A DNA stretch of 64,000 bases. Source: an uncultured Lachnospira sp. Its GTDB lineage: Bacteria > Bacillota > Clostridia > Lachnospirales > Lachnospiraceae. This document shows, one piece after another, positions 35,455-45,970 of this stretch (position 1 is its first letter; every line of letters starts with the position of its first letter). The stretch lies in the NCBI GenBank assembly GCA_934343805.1, contig CAKRIN010000009.1, positions 35,231-99,230 on the forward strand. Reading direction: 5' to 3'. The notes beneath the pieces are model-generated. The model saw only the letters and a program-made list of their open reading frames with translations. It had not been told where the DNA came from and did no database searches. The position numbers were made by a program, and so were the translations under genes.

Positions 35455-35952
35455 TCAATCAAAAAAATTATGTTCTAATACATATTTAAACTGTGAACCA
35501 GGATATACAACAACATAAAACAAATCTCCTACCTGAACATTGTTATACATACGTTCATCCATGTTAGTATGTTTCTGTACGCCATCCAGATGGTACGAAA
35601 TCATATATACCTCTTTCTGTCTGCTATTCAGACTACCTGAATCCCCTATGTCTGTGCTGTAATCATAACTTAAGGTCTTGCCCTCACATACAACCTCATA
35701 AAGTTTACACTTACCCCTTATCTTTATCTTACTAAAAAAAGCAGCACAAAGAATCAACGCTAAACCCAGTCCACTAGTTATTCCCTCTCTTATATCATTC
35801 CTGACATATCCCACTATGACAGGTATAATAAAGCATATAAATACGATGCCAATGTATATTGCAATTGTTTTGCTTAAATACCAATTGATTTTTCTACGCA
35901 TCTGTTGGGTCATTAGCACTTCATGATTGATTGAATTGTAATTTGTCTCCAT
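35455..35952 (-). CDS. Membrane protein with two helices, type VII island
   Basis: 165 aa; two hydrophobic segments at about 27-50 and 58-75 and a soluble C-terminal domain (YDYSTDIGDSGSL to the end) that recalls the DUF3592-like neighbours. GGAG lies five to six nucleotides before the start. Its start lies 40 bp inside the end of the chimeric gene upstream. Function unknown. Confidence 0.68.
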   Translation of the reverse strand: METNYNSINHEVLMTQQMRRKINWYLSKTIAIYIGIVFICFIIPVIVGYVRNDIREGITSGLGLALILCAAFFSKIKIRGKCKLYEVVCEGKTLSYDYSTDIGDSGSLNSRQKEVYMISYHLDGVQKHTNMDERMYNNVQVGDLFYVVVYPGSQFKYVLEHNFFD

Positions 35953-36572
35953 CTTATCTCCTCTTTACGAGTTATTAAATCAAAACATTCATTGTTAGTT
36001 GATATTGTTACATCTGAATTATATGCTGCAACATTACCCTGATTATCTGAATTATCACTGTCTGTTACATTTCCAGCCTCTGTGACATTGCTATTTTCTC
36101 CTAAAATTTTAGGTACTGGTTCTGATGGTTTTACTGGTTCTGATGTACTGTTATTACCATTGTTGCTATTACTGTTTCCCCCATTATCTGATGATTCATT
36201 GCCTGATGCATTATTACTATCTGTATTCTCTGATTGCACGTTGTCTGGCTTTTCTTCTACTGTATCATCATTGTCTGCCGCTACTTCTTTTACATTTTCT
36301 TTCTCTTCTGTGTTATCTTCCTTACTCTCGTCTGTTACTTCTGTTGATATCTCCGTTACTGACTGGGTTGTCTGGGTTGTCTGGTTATTCTTATCTGTTT
36401 CTTTACTATGACCGCTCGTCTCTTCACTTGCTACCGCTGTCTCTTTTCCTGTGTGATTACTTCCTATTATTACTACGGTTGTTATTCCTCCGGCTATTAC
36501 GATCACAGCTCCCGCTATTACTCCTATGCATAACGCTTTTTTCTCTGTCCATAGTTTAAGTAATTTTTTCAT
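35913..36572 (-). CDS. Chimeric surface-protein remnant (front of one gene joined to tail of another)
   Basis: 219 aa. Residues 1-150 are nearly those of the protein at 45971-46870 (MKKLLKLWTEKKALCIG start, one transmembrane helix, Thr/Ser/Asn/Glu-rich stalk). After that it switches to NSDNQGNVAAYNSDVTISTN, the tail of the 1692-residue protein. DNA at 35992-36075 matches 41000-41083 with one mismatch, and 35965-35992 matches 40828-40856, with the intervening 143 bp missing. That deletion removes the C-terminal membrane helix and shifts the frame, so the last 26 residues are novel. It may still be expressed, but the protein is probably not functional. Confidence 0.7.
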   Translation of the reverse strand: MKKLLKLWTEKKALCIGVIAGAVIVIAGGITTVVIIGSNHTGKETAVASEETSGHSKETDKNNQTTQTTQSVTEISTEVTDESKEDNTEEKENVKEVAADNDDTVEEKPDNVQSENTDSNNASGNESSDNGGNSNSNNGNNSTSEPVKPSEPVPKILGENSNVTEAGNVTDSDNSDNQGNVAAYNSDVTISTNNECFDLITRKEEIRWRQITIQSIMKC

Positions 36573-36587
36573 CTTCTCCTCTCCAAT

Positions 36588-37481
36588 TCACACGCCTTTG
36601 TATACAAATAATATTATTAATGTAATTGCAATGGCTGCTGTCATAAGAAATATTCCTAACAGATATCCCCTAAATCTGCGATTTTTAAGAATTATATTAT
36701 TATTAGTTCCATTCTGTACTGCATAATCTCCATCTGGGTTAATGTATACCTGTATGTCTGAATTAACTGGATATTTCTTTTTAATAAGTCCATTCTCTGC
36801 AACTTTCTGCACTGGTTCTGTATACATTCTCCCGTCTTTTACATATGAAATATATAACACTAATACATGTTCTATTGCCTCTTCCGAATTTGAAGATTGT
36901 GAATAATAATCTTTCCATTCATAGGATGCAACCTTGGCTGTAACAAGATTTTTCTTCTGACATGTCTTGCAATTATCAATAAATGACATTAATCCCGCAA
37001 TAAATGCTGGGAACGCCACGCATGACATAGTGCATATTTTAACCAATATAACATCTGATATATTCAGATGTTTTCTCAAAAGTGTAATTACACCCAAACC
37101 TGTAACAACAATTCCTATGAATAACACCACATATGGCAATACTCCTGGATGTCCCATTCTGCCCACAGTTTCATATTCATTTCCAACTTTTTTTAACTTA
37201 TATATATTGCCTTCTTTGTAAAAGTTCCAGATACTTTCAAAATAAACCTGCTGTCCTTGTTCATCTTCCAGGGTATATCCATAATATGTATCTTCTCGCC
37301 CCATAATATCCATATGTTCTGGGGCTTTAACCTGTTATTTTCTTATAACCTTGTACACCTTATAATTTTTCTTTCTAACATCATGTTTATCTTTTATATA
37401 AGGTGAAAATAATAGCAAAGCACATAAAATTATAGTTATTCCAAATGCTAATTCCATAAATATTATTCCAGTTAAATCCAT
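36588..37481 (-). pseudogene. DUF3592-like membrane protein, copy B, interrupted by a stop codon
   Basis: A full-length paralogue frame runs from ATG 37481 (GGGGAG upstream, MDLTGIIF start) but codon 49 is TAA (37335-37337), where copy C has a Glu/Gln-containing KKEQV. The rest is intact from an internal ATG at 37313, giving a possible 241-aa product without the first membrane helix. I see no good ribosome site for that internal start, though the stop is only 22 bases before it and reinitiation is possible. Several stretches are identical to copy C (GREDTYYGYTLEDEQGQQ). Confidence 0.75.
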
Positions 37482-37531
37482 TTTCTTCTCCCCTAGTCAC
37501 CCCATATACGCAATAACTATCTGTTCAATTA

Positions 37532-38419
37532 TCAATGTATAGTCACTCTCAAAATCACTATTGTTATTATGATTGCGAATAGCAGAAAAAATAGTCCCAC
37601 AAAATAACCTCTAAACCTTCTGTTTTTAAGGATTATATTATTATTAGTTCCATTCTGTACTGCATAATCTCCATCCGGATTGATATATACTTTTATATCT
37701 GAGCCAACAGGATATTTTCTTTTAATCAATCCATTCTCTGCAACTTTCTGCACCGGTTCTGTGTGCATTACACCATCTTTCATGTAAGAGATATATAAAA
37801 CCAAAACATGTTCTATTGCCTCTTCCGAATTTGAAGATTGTGAATAATAATCCATCCATCTATAAGAATCAACCTTTGCTATAACAAGATTCTTTTTCTG
37901 ACACGTCTTGTAATTATCAATAATCATCACTGATGTTCCTACATATGCCGGTACTAAAGCTAATATCATAAATACCTTCACAATAAATTGATTAGGAATA
38001 TTCCATGATTCTCTAAATATCAATACAATTCCTATTAAAACAAGCATCCCTCCATAAAACATAGCTAAATAAGATAAAATTCCCGGATTTCCCATATTTC
38101 CTACTGTACTATACTCATTTCCATCCTTCTTCATCTTATATACTTTACCTTCTTTGTAAAAATCCCAGATACTTTCAAAATAAACCTGCTGTCCTTGTTC
38201 ATCTTCCAGGGTATATCCATAATATGTATCTTCTCGCCCCTTTATCTCCATATAATCTGGTGCTTTAACCTGCTCTTTTTTCACAACTTTATATACTTTA
38301 TAATTTTTCTTTCTCACATCACTTCTGTCTTTAATATATGGCAAAAAAGATAAAAATCCCATAAAAAGCACGCCTATTCCAAAAAAGAAAGCCGCAAATA
38401 TTATTCCAGTTAAATCCAT
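37532..38419 (-). CDS. DUF3592-like membrane protein, copy C
   Basis: 295 aa with the same layout as copies A and B: an N-terminal membrane helix, a soluble domain (KGREDTYYGYTLEDEQGQQ), two central helices, a second soluble domain and a last helix after NGTNNNIILKNRRFRG. It follows the lipoprotein gene with an 11-bp gap. High identity to copy B suggests a recent duplication. Function unknown; the position points to a part in the type VII system or its surface proteins. Confidence 0.78.
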   Translation of the reverse strand: MDLTGIIFAAFFFGIGVLFMGFLSFLPYIKDRSDVRKKNYKVYKVVKKEQVKAPDYMEIKGREDTYYGYTLEDEQGQQVYFESIWDFYKEGKVYKMKKDGNEYSTVGNMGNPGILSYLAMFYGGMLVLIGIVLIFRESWNIPNQFIVKVFMILALVPAYVGTSVMIIDNYKTCQKKNLVIAKVDSYRWMDYYSQSSNSEEAIEHVLVLYISYMKDGVMHTEPVQKVAENGLIKRKYPVGSDIKVYINPDGDYAVQNGTNNNIILKNRRFRGYFVGLFFLLFAIIITIVILRVTIH

Positions 38420-38430
38420 TTTTTACTCCT

Positions 38431-40800
38431 CTAATTCCATACACCTTTATATATATAATCTTTAGTTACTGATATAGTACAATCTGATTTGTATTTTCCA
38501 TCTTTTGTTTTAGCAGTAACAACACACGTTCCCTCTGCTTTCGCATTAACAGTACCTGATGAATTAACTGTTGCTATCTGTTCATCCGAAGATGACCATT
38601 CAACATCAGATGCACTGTATCCATCCGGAATCTGTGTAACTGATAAGACTTTTGACTCATCAAGAGCTATGTTAACAAAATAATCAGAAAGATCCATTGA
38701 ACCGCTTGCCGATGTACTCGATGGCTGTTCAACTTCTATATCAATTCTATCCTGACTATGTGCCCATTCTTTAAGCACAATCTCTTTTGAAGGAACAAGC
38801 TCTAATCCATCTCCAACCTTTCTTTTTCCTTTTATTCCTAACTTAGCTGCCATATTATTTCCATATCCATACGAAAGTACCAACTCCATTTTCAATCCAT
38901 AACTAAGTTTCATGCGCCATATATTATCAATAACAAATTGTTGCGCTGTCTCATCAACTGTTGGTTCAACATCCCATTCAATCTGATAACCTATATTAAA
39001 TACAAAATCTAATTCTCCTCCAATATCAATCACTCTAACTCCTAAAATTGCAAATTCAAAGTCTAATTTTCCACCAATAGTTATTGTTCCAGCAACATTA
39101 AAATCTATTCCCTTATTAATTGATTGAAATCCTGTCTTTTTAACTTTTAACCCCTGCGTTTGAAATGTAATTGAATCCCCTACTGTCGCTTTTATTTCAA
39201 TAGTTCCATCTACTCCATATACAAATAATATTTTCATATCTACCACTAATCCAAAAGGACAAACAAATGGAACTGAAGCCACCCCAACTTCTCCTGTATA
39301 CGAACCATTCACTTTTACTGATATCGTCCTGTCATAGTACACATTCATCTTAATATTCTTATTACCTACAACATGCCAATCAATATCGCTTATCAGCTTT
39401 ATGTCATCTAACGACAATGTTCCTGTTATACTTGCACTGCCTTTACTTTGATTATATTTTGAAAATATCATCTTTTTTAATTTTTCATCATCATTAGATT
39501 CCGTCTTGAGTTTTAGCTTCCTCAACTTATCCGTTTCGGTCTTTATATCATCTTTTTTAATTTTTCCATTCTTATATTTATCAAAAACCTCATAATAACC
39601 TTTGGTTTTTTCTCCAAAAATATTCTTCTCTACCTTCTTTTTTTCTTCTTTATCAGAATTTCCTTTTGTTACTTCCTGGCTATACTCATTTTTGTTATCT
39701 TTGACACCTCCAGACAGCTTAGTTGTTCCATCCGCATTTTTTTTAACACCACAATCTATAGTTACTCCATCTACTTCTCCTATTTGTGAAAACGACTTTG
39801 CTCCTGTTCCAAAATCATAAGACACCTTAAACTTAAGTGATTTTTTGTTTGTTGAAGATTCTTTCGTCAATTCATTATCAGCCTCAACATGATTTTCTAT
39901 AAAGCCTGCTTTATTCTGCCCATCATCAATATAGGAAGTCTGCGAATTATCATCTGAATCGATAAGCGTTACACCTTCATAACATTCAATTGCCTCTGGC
40001 ACCATCTCCATTTCCTGATGTATGTCTATATCAGAGTATATCTCCTCAATCTGTGGTTCTGTTGTTTCAACGGAATATGTACCATCTTCATTTCTGGTAA
40101 CTGATACAACTTTTCTTGCTACTCCTGATGCATACACACCTTCTCCGCTTGTTATAAATACATCTCCTGGCTTTAACTCTGAGCCTTTTTCTGCTGACAT
40201 CACATAATTATCTCCATCATGTGATACTACTGACGCTGGATCTGATCTGTAATCCGTAACTCCATCACTTAGTTTAGTCTCATTTGTATTTTCTCCTGAA
40301 TCTGTGAGATATACTTTTAAAGCGTTTTCCGCAGCATTATATGCTTCATCATATGTAACCGGACTATTAAGTACTTTCTTTTCATATGTTATTCCAGAAA
40401 ATATATTACTGATACCCGCTGCAAATATTATATTTTCATTTTCGTTGCCATTTACATCATATTGGCTATAATCAAGCTCTGATGCTAACACTGCCGTTGT
40501 TGCAACGAATCCCTTTGTCGCTGGTTTCTCTGGGTTAAATGCATCTGTATCCTGTGACAGCAATCCCCATTCATATGCAGTCTGTACATACGCAAATAAC
40601 TCATTATCTGCATCTATATCAGCATAATATGGTTCATCACTGTCATATTCATTTAAGCCAAATTCCTTTCCAAGCATTGTAATCCAGTCGCCTCTGGTTA
40701 CCTGGAATTCTTCACTTGTTTTCTTTTTCCCACTGCAGCCTGTAAATAATGATGTAATCATGCATATCATCATTAATATAGACATAATCCGTTTTTTCAT
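38431..40800 (-). CDS. Lipoprotein with SLH-like front and C-terminal BIG2 domain
   Basis: 789 aa. A lipoprotein signal ends at FTGC (Cys about 22). Residues about 33-110 (VTRGDWITMLGKEFGLN...FNPEKPATKGFVA) look like an S-layer-homology repeat. The middle is a large beta-rich region without a known family. The C-terminal 80 residues are a bacterial Ig-like BIG2 domain (VEWSSSDEQIATVNSSGTV). It should be anchored on the outer membrane face and reach into the wall. Its last codons are duplicated before copy A of the DUF3592-like genes. Confidence 0.8.
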   Translation of the reverse strand: MKKRIMSILMMICMITSLFTGCSGKKKTSEEFQVTRGDWITMLGKEFGLNEYDSDEPYYADIDADNELFAYVQTAYEWGLLSQDTDAFNPEKPATKGFVATTAVLASELDYSQYDVNGNENENIIFAAGISNIFSGITYEKKVLNSPVTYDEAYNAAENALKVYLTDSGENTNETKLSDGVTDYRSDPASVVSHDGDNYVMSAEKGSELKPGDVFITSGEGVYASGVARKVVSVTRNEDGTYSVETTEPQIEEIYSDIDIHQEMEMVPEAIECYEGVTLIDSDDNSQTSYIDDGQNKAGFIENHVEADNELTKESSTNKKSLKFKVSYDFGTGAKSFSQIGEVDGVTIDCGVKKNADGTTKLSGGVKDNKNEYSQEVTKGNSDKEEKKKVEKNIFGEKTKGYYEVFDKYKNGKIKKDDIKTETDKLRKLKLKTESNDDEKLKKMIFSKYNQSKGSASITGTLSLDDIKLISDIDWHVVGNKNIKMNVYYDRTISVKVNGSYTGEVGVASVPFVCPFGLVVDMKILFVYGVDGTIEIKATVGDSITFQTQGLKVKKTGFQSINKGIDFNVAGTITIGGKLDFEFAILGVRVIDIGGELDFVFNIGYQIEWDVEPTVDETAQQFVIDNIWRMKLSYGLKMELVLSYGYGNNMAAKLGIKGKRKVGDGLELVPSKEIVLKEWAHSQDRIDIEVEQPSSTSASGSMDLSDYFVNIALDESKVLSVTQIPDGYSASDVEWSSSDEQIATVNSSGTVNAKAEGTCVVTAKTKDGKYKSDCTISVTKDYIYKGVWN

Positions 40801-40852
40801 ATTTTTCTCCCTGATATTATTTCCTTTACGAGTTATTAAATCAAAACATTCA

Positions 40853-43800
40853 TTATTTCATTGCTTTCAGTACTGCTTTGGCAAGAAGTTTCTTTCGTCT
40901 TAACAATATTGCAAATGTTCCTGCTCCACCTGCTACTACAACTCCTCCGCCTGTTACTGCATAGAACAAAGGCTTATTATTGAATAAACGTACAAAAAAG
41001 TTAGTTGATATTGTTACATCTGAATTATATGCTGCAACATTACCCTGATTATCTGAATTACCACTGTCTGTTACATTTCCAGCAAGATCTTCTATATGGA
41101 ATCTTATATTCTTATATGTTCCCTCTCCTAATTCAAACGTTCCTGTATAATTAATATTATCATCTAATTCATCAACTTCACTTATTACATCATTTCCGTT
41201 ATACACAACTACCTTTGCAATTCCTATAGCATCAAATACGTTATAAGTTACTGTCTGTTTATTACTGTTAATTGATGATTTATCAAGTCCTGTTACAGAA
41301 ACCAGTGTTGGTGCTGTACTGTCTACGCTGAACTTAATCATCATCTCATCATAATTGATATTTTCTGATATATTATTCTCTCCATCTGTTGAAGAAACTA
41401 CTATCTCATATACTCCGTCCAGTGCGAAATTAGATGCTTTGATCGTATAACTATAACTGTTCCATTCAGAATCTGCATTGAGCATTTCCTTATTCACTGT
41501 ATCTGGTGCAGTATATTCAATATCTGTTATTGGATATCCATCTCTTGTGATTCGCACTGAAGCAGAATTATCTTCAATAACATCAGAATTGTATTCTGTT
41601 ATAACAAGATCCCTGTCAATACTTTTAACATATGCTTTCCTTATGTAATCATCTAACGCATTATCAAATGTATACACTGAGCCGAATCTGTTCACAACGA
41701 ATGTATATGCCTCCGGATGTGTATTGCCTGCCTTATCAGCGGACTCAACTACCAGCGTATAGACACCATCATTTTCCTGCTTTCTCTCGAATTCCTCAAT
41801 TGCTACTGTTACCCCTTTATCCGATGTTGAGACAGTCTGTGCAAATCTGTCAGTTACATCTACTGATCCTGTAGGTGTAGCAGTCGTTCTTCCATTAAGT
41901 GTTATTCCTCTTTTATATAATCTTACTGAATACGAATCAAAATACTCATCTGTTATAGCTACTACCGGATTAATATTCTTGTTCTTGGCATGTATTCCGG
42001 ATATAACTACTTCTGGTACAGTATTATCAACTGTGAATGTATATATCTGTTCTGCTGCTGTATTACCAGCCCTGTCCACTGCATTGACTGCAACTGTGTA
42101 TGTTCCATCTTCCGAAAATACATAATCCCTTGTTGAGGACTTTTCCGTTCCTGTAAATTCTTCAAGCTGTACATTACTTATTGTTCCGCTATTATCTCTT
42201 GTTGCTGTTATACTTACTGAATTGTCACTATAATTAGATTCTGTTACATTAAGTGTCATAGTAACCGGATCAGAATAATATGTATCAGATGTCACTCCTG
42301 TTACATTGATTACCGGAGCAATCTTATCTATTGTAAAGCTGGTTGTCCTTGTATTACTTATGTTGCCTGCATTATCAACTGAACTTACACTGACTGTGTA
42401 TATTCCATCCTCAGTAAATCTGTATGTCTTATCCAATGTATTATCTGACGAATCATATGTTATATCATTGTGTGCAGTTTCCCCATCCAGTGTTCTCTCA
42501 ACCGATACTGTTGTATGATTGCCGCTTTCATTAAATGGTGCTTCAGACACTGTGAATGATATATCAACATCTGATGAATATGCTGCTCCTTCAGCCGGAC
42601 CTGTTATTTCCGATACAACCGGAGCTGTCATATCAATATAAAATGTTTTTTCAGACGAAGCCTCATTACCGGCATTATCTGTTGTTACCACTTTTATCGT
42701 ATATGCCCCGTTCTGATTAACAAGCTCACCAATCATGGCTTCATCAATGTTGACTGTATATAACTTTTCTTTAATTATTCCCGCAATGTTATCATCACCT
42801 GTATATCTCTTTCCATTAACAGTTACCTCAACAGATCGTATACCGGATGATACCCCTGTCTCTGTAACCGCAACATTGCATGTTATTCCTGCGTTATACC
42901 ACTCATCATTATCTGCAGGTCTTGTTGCACTTATATCAACCACTGAAACATTCTGTTCTGTTACTATATAACTGCTCTTATATACAGATTGTGCCTTATT
43001 AATATCACTAAGCTTAACATTTTCATTAGTATTGCCGACATTATCTATAAGATTAAACGATACATTTCCTTCTGTTCCCACTGGAATAGTGAATGTAGCT
43101 TTTCCTGACTTCACATCTGCATCAGATAATTTTGAATCTCCTACATATAATACTGCCTTGGCTGCCCCTGATCCTTCATCAGTAACGCCTATTGTGACTG
43201 TAATACTGTCAGAATAAAAATTACCTGATTCATTGTTGACACCTTTATTATTTGCCGCAGATATTGATACAGATGCTGCCTCAGGTGCTTTATTATCAAT
43301 ATATATTGTTCTTGTAACCTTCTTCGTATAGCCGGAATTATCTGTCACGGCTACTTCAATCTCACATTTTCCTGATGCACTGTAGGCTGCTGTATTCCAA
43401 TTAATTGTAAATGCTTCTTTCATTCTTGATGGATTATCTTCATCAATCAAAAATTCCCTGCTGCATTTGTCATCTTTAATCTCAGTTCCGTTAATCTTTG
43501 TAACAACCGAACTGATTCCTGACACGTCATTCTTAACTGTACAGTTGAAATCAACATCCTTGTCTGCATATATGATATTTCCTTTAGAATATGTATTAAC
43601 ACCGGATGTATTAAATTCAATATTACTTATATCAGTGTTACTTCCATCAGCAGCCTCCTGTACGAAGTCGCCAATTACATACTCTGTATATCTTCCAGAC
43701 TTCTCATACACCCTGATTTCAAGATTGCCTGATGAAGTCACGGCATCCTTAGGGATTGAGAGCATTACTGTATGGCTATTGCCATTAGAACTTTTTTCTG

Positions 43801-45898
43801 TTGCAGTCACACTATCAACCTTAACGCCCTCATTATATAGTTCTACTCCATCATAAAAGTTATCAGCACACTCTACTGTTACTGACCAGTCTCCATATGC
43901 TGTTGCAAACTTATTGTCAGCATTAACTTTTATATTCCCTCCGAAGCTTACATTGGTTATCGTTGGAGCTTCCAGGTCTACTCCGAAGTAGACTCGATGC
44001 TTTTGCTTTATATTTTCCTTTGAAATAATATATACTAGATGCTCTTTATCACTCTTACACTCTTTCAAATAATTAATCTGTAATGTTTCTTTACCCTCCT
44101 CCCATAATAACTTTGAAAATTTATATTTATCACTATATATATACAGACTATCTCTTGTTGTCCATTTTTTTCCATCCCTACTTATGTATTCATCAAAAGG
44201 AGATTTAGCTTCCTCCTCTGTTGGATTAGATGGATCCTTTACTTCAAGCTTTGAATATTTTATATCAGGATCTTCAGATTTATTTTCACCCTTGATCTTA
44301 AATATAAATGATGTTTCTGCTACTGAATATATGCCATTATCCCATGACACTTTAATTGTGTATTCTTTATTTCTTTCAATTTCATCTGTATCAGATATGT
44401 TGCCAGTGTCTCTATTAATCGTGAGTGTACTATCAGAACATGTATATTGTGGCTTAAGATTATTCTCATCTGAATCCTTCAATAAACCTTCATATCTGAT
44501 ATCCCAGCATTTATCTATTGTGTTGTCTGATTTAATCTTTTCTTCAGATATTTCACATGTATTCGTTGTATTATTAATTGTTTCTCCATTATATGAGATT
44601 ATAGCTTCAGCTTTTACCGGCAATACATTAATCGTACAATTCATGTCTGATTCGATCTCATAGTTAGCATTATCTATTGTAAACTTTAGATTTGCTGTTC
44701 CCACTCCTTTTATGGTCACTACTCCATCATCAACTTTCAGCACATTTTCATTATCACTGCTAACTTTTACTTTCTGTTTATCATCTGGCTCATATTCATA
44801 TGTAAACTTTAATGTATTATTATAATAATCTCCATAAGATAAATTAATCGTATCACCTGATTTGACATTTACTTTTTCATCCGTTTTGTCAGATTCATAA
44901 CTGACAGTTAATTTCAACTGTTTTCGGTTCACACTAAAATCAAATTGTGTTTTTCCACCGCTTTCTGTTTCTGCATTTACTGTTGTCTGTATATCTGCCC
45001 GTGACCATGAAAGGACATTCTTATTCAATGAGAAGCCATCTGTACTATCTATAGTATATTTGATTTCTTCATCTGAATATCCTTTATTAACTAATTCATC
45101 AAGGTTAACCTCATTATATTTTTTATTCTGACTATCTCCGTCCCATTCTTGCTCATACTTTTCTTTACTTGTAAGTACATTCCTTATATGTAACGTGTAT
45201 CTCGTTTCCTCATAAAACGGATCATCTGTTTTAACTATAATTGTAGCATCTCCTACTTTTGTATATTTTATAACTCCTGAATTCACAGTTGCTCCGCATG
45301 TATTATCCTGTGCATTGTCAATCTCATAATATACTTCGGCTTTATTGTTGCTTACCCCTAGCGGTGTAACCCTGCTATTATCTTTATTGTAGTCTGCTGT
45401 ATATACTCCATCTTTATAGTTCTCATTATCATTTAATGTAAGTTTCTCAGCTTCTATCCCTACAGTATATTCATTATTATTTTTTTCATATACAGTTTTC
45501 CCTTTAAATCCATTATATTCAGCCTGTATATACAAAGAAGATGTTTTGGACACCTTCGCCTGCAAAATGTATGTTTTACCTTCATCATTATATTGAAATT
45601 TTACTTCAGTAATTATTGTATCATTAGTATCACTGACAAATGTTAAATCAGCCCCTCCTGTCAAATTCCCTTCTGTATCTTTATATGGAATTATTGAAGT
45701 TCCCTCAGGATCTAACACCTTAACTTTAACTGTGATGCTTTCTTCTCCAGCATATACAAAGATATTGTATACAGGTATTGATACTACTAATAATATTAAT
45801 ACGCATATTACCGCTGCCACCCTGCTTAGTATATTTTTCATATTGTCGCCTATGCATAGTGCTTTTTTCTCTACCCCTAATTCAATTAATTTTTTCAT
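40853..45898 (-). CDS. Giant Ig-like-repeat surface protein with C-terminal membrane anchor
   Basis: About 1680 aa from ATG 45898 (GAGG upstream); an alternative ATG at 45841 would place a clean signal peptide (MKNILSRVAAVICVLILLVV) at the very start. The extra front MKKLIELGVEKKALCIG matches the start of the gene just upstream, a sign of recombination. The body holds many bacterial Ig-like repeats of about 90-110 residues, with recurring (F)TVDN/IDK.AP.V phrases and (D)NAGN motifs. One membrane helix (GGGVVVAGGAGTFAILL) and a basic tail close it; no LPXTG. A cell-surface adhesin or wall-spanning stalk is likely. Confidence 0.85.
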   Translation of the reverse strand: MKKLIELGVEKKALCIGDNMKNILSRVAAVICVLILLVVSIPVYNIFVYAGEESITVKVKVLDPEGTSIIPYKDTEGNLTGGADLTFVSDTNDTIITEVKFQYNDEGKTYILQAKVSKTSSLYIQAEYNGFKGKTVYEKNNNEYTVGIEAEKLTLNDNENYKDGVYTADYNKDNSRVTPLGVSNNKAEVYYEIDNAQDNTCGATVNSGVIKYTKVGDATIIVKTDDPFYEETRYTLHIRNVLTSKEKYEQEWDGDSQNKKYNEVNLDELVNKGYSDEEIKYTIDSTDGFSLNKNVLSWSRADIQTTVNAETESGGKTQFDFSVNRKQLKLTVSYESDKTDEKVNVKSGDTINLSYGDYYNNTLKFTYEYEPDDKQKVKVSSDNENVLKVDDGVVTIKGVGTANLKFTIDNANYEIESDMNCTINVLPVKAEAIISYNGETINNTTNTCEISEEKIKSDNTIDKCWDIRYEGLLKDSDENNLKPQYTCSDSTLTINRDTGNISDTDEIERNKEYTIKVSWDNGIYSVAETSFIFKIKGENKSEDPDIKYSKLEVKDPSNPTEEEAKSPFDEYISRDGKKWTTRDSLYIYSDKYKFSKLLWEEGKETLQINYLKECKSDKEHLVYIISKENIKQKHRVYFGVDLEAPTITNVSFGGNIKVNADNKFATAYGDWSVTVECADNFYDGVELYNEGVKVDSVTATEKSSNGNSHTVMLSIPKDAVTSSGNLEIRVYEKSGRYTEYVIGDFVQEAADGSNTDISNIEFNTSGVNTYSKGNIIYADKDVDFNCTVKNDVSGISSVVTKINGTEIKDDKCSREFLIDEDNPSRMKEAFTINWNTAAYSASGKCEIEVAVTDNSGYTKKVTRTIYIDNKAPEAASVSISAANNKGVNNESGNFYSDSITVTIGVTDEGSGAAKAVLYVGDSKLSDADVKSGKATFTIPVGTEGNVSFNLIDNVGNTNENVKLSDINKAQSVYKSSYIVTEQNVSVVDISATRPADNDEWYNAGITCNVAVTETGVSSGIRSVEVTVNGKRYTGDDNIAGIIKEKLYTVNIDEAMIGELVNQNGAYTIKVVTTDNAGNEASSEKTFYIDMTAPVVSEITGPAEGAAYSSDVDISFTVSEAPFNESGNHTTVSVERTLDGETAHNDITYDSSDNTLDKTYRFTEDGIYTVSVSSVDNAGNISNTRTTSFTIDKIAPVINVTGVTSDTYYSDPVTMTLNVTESNYSDNSVSITATRDNSGTISNVQLEEFTGTEKSSTRDYVFSEDGTYTVAVNAVDRAGNTAAEQIYTFTVDNTVPEVVISGIHAKNKNINPVVAITDEYFDSYSVRLYKRGITLNGRTTATPTGSVDVTDRFAQTVSTSDKGVTVAIEEFERKQENDGVYTLVVESADKAGNTHPEAYTFVVNRFGSVYTFDNALDDYIRKAYVKSIDRDLVITEYNSDVIEDNSASVRITRDGYPITDIEYTAPDTVNKEMLNADSEWNSYSYTIKASNFALDGVYEIVVSSTDGENNISENINYDEMMIKFSVDSTAPTLVSVTGLDKSSINSNKQTVTYNVFDAIGIAKVVVYNGNDVISEVDELDDNINYTGTFELGEGTYKNIRFHIEDLAGNVTDSGNSDNQGNVAAYNSDVTISTNFFVRLFNNKPLFYAVTGGGVVVAGGAGTFAILLRRKKLLAKAVLKAMK

Positions 45899-45970
45899 CT
45901 TACGCCTCATTCTTCTAGATACTGGTTTCATATTACAAATACCATCAACATCTATATTAAATTCATTCTT

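Noticed and set aside
40853-41000. Sortase LPXTG anchor at the end of the giant surface protein
   Set aside because: The tail has a membrane helix and basic residues but no LPXTG or similar motif before it.
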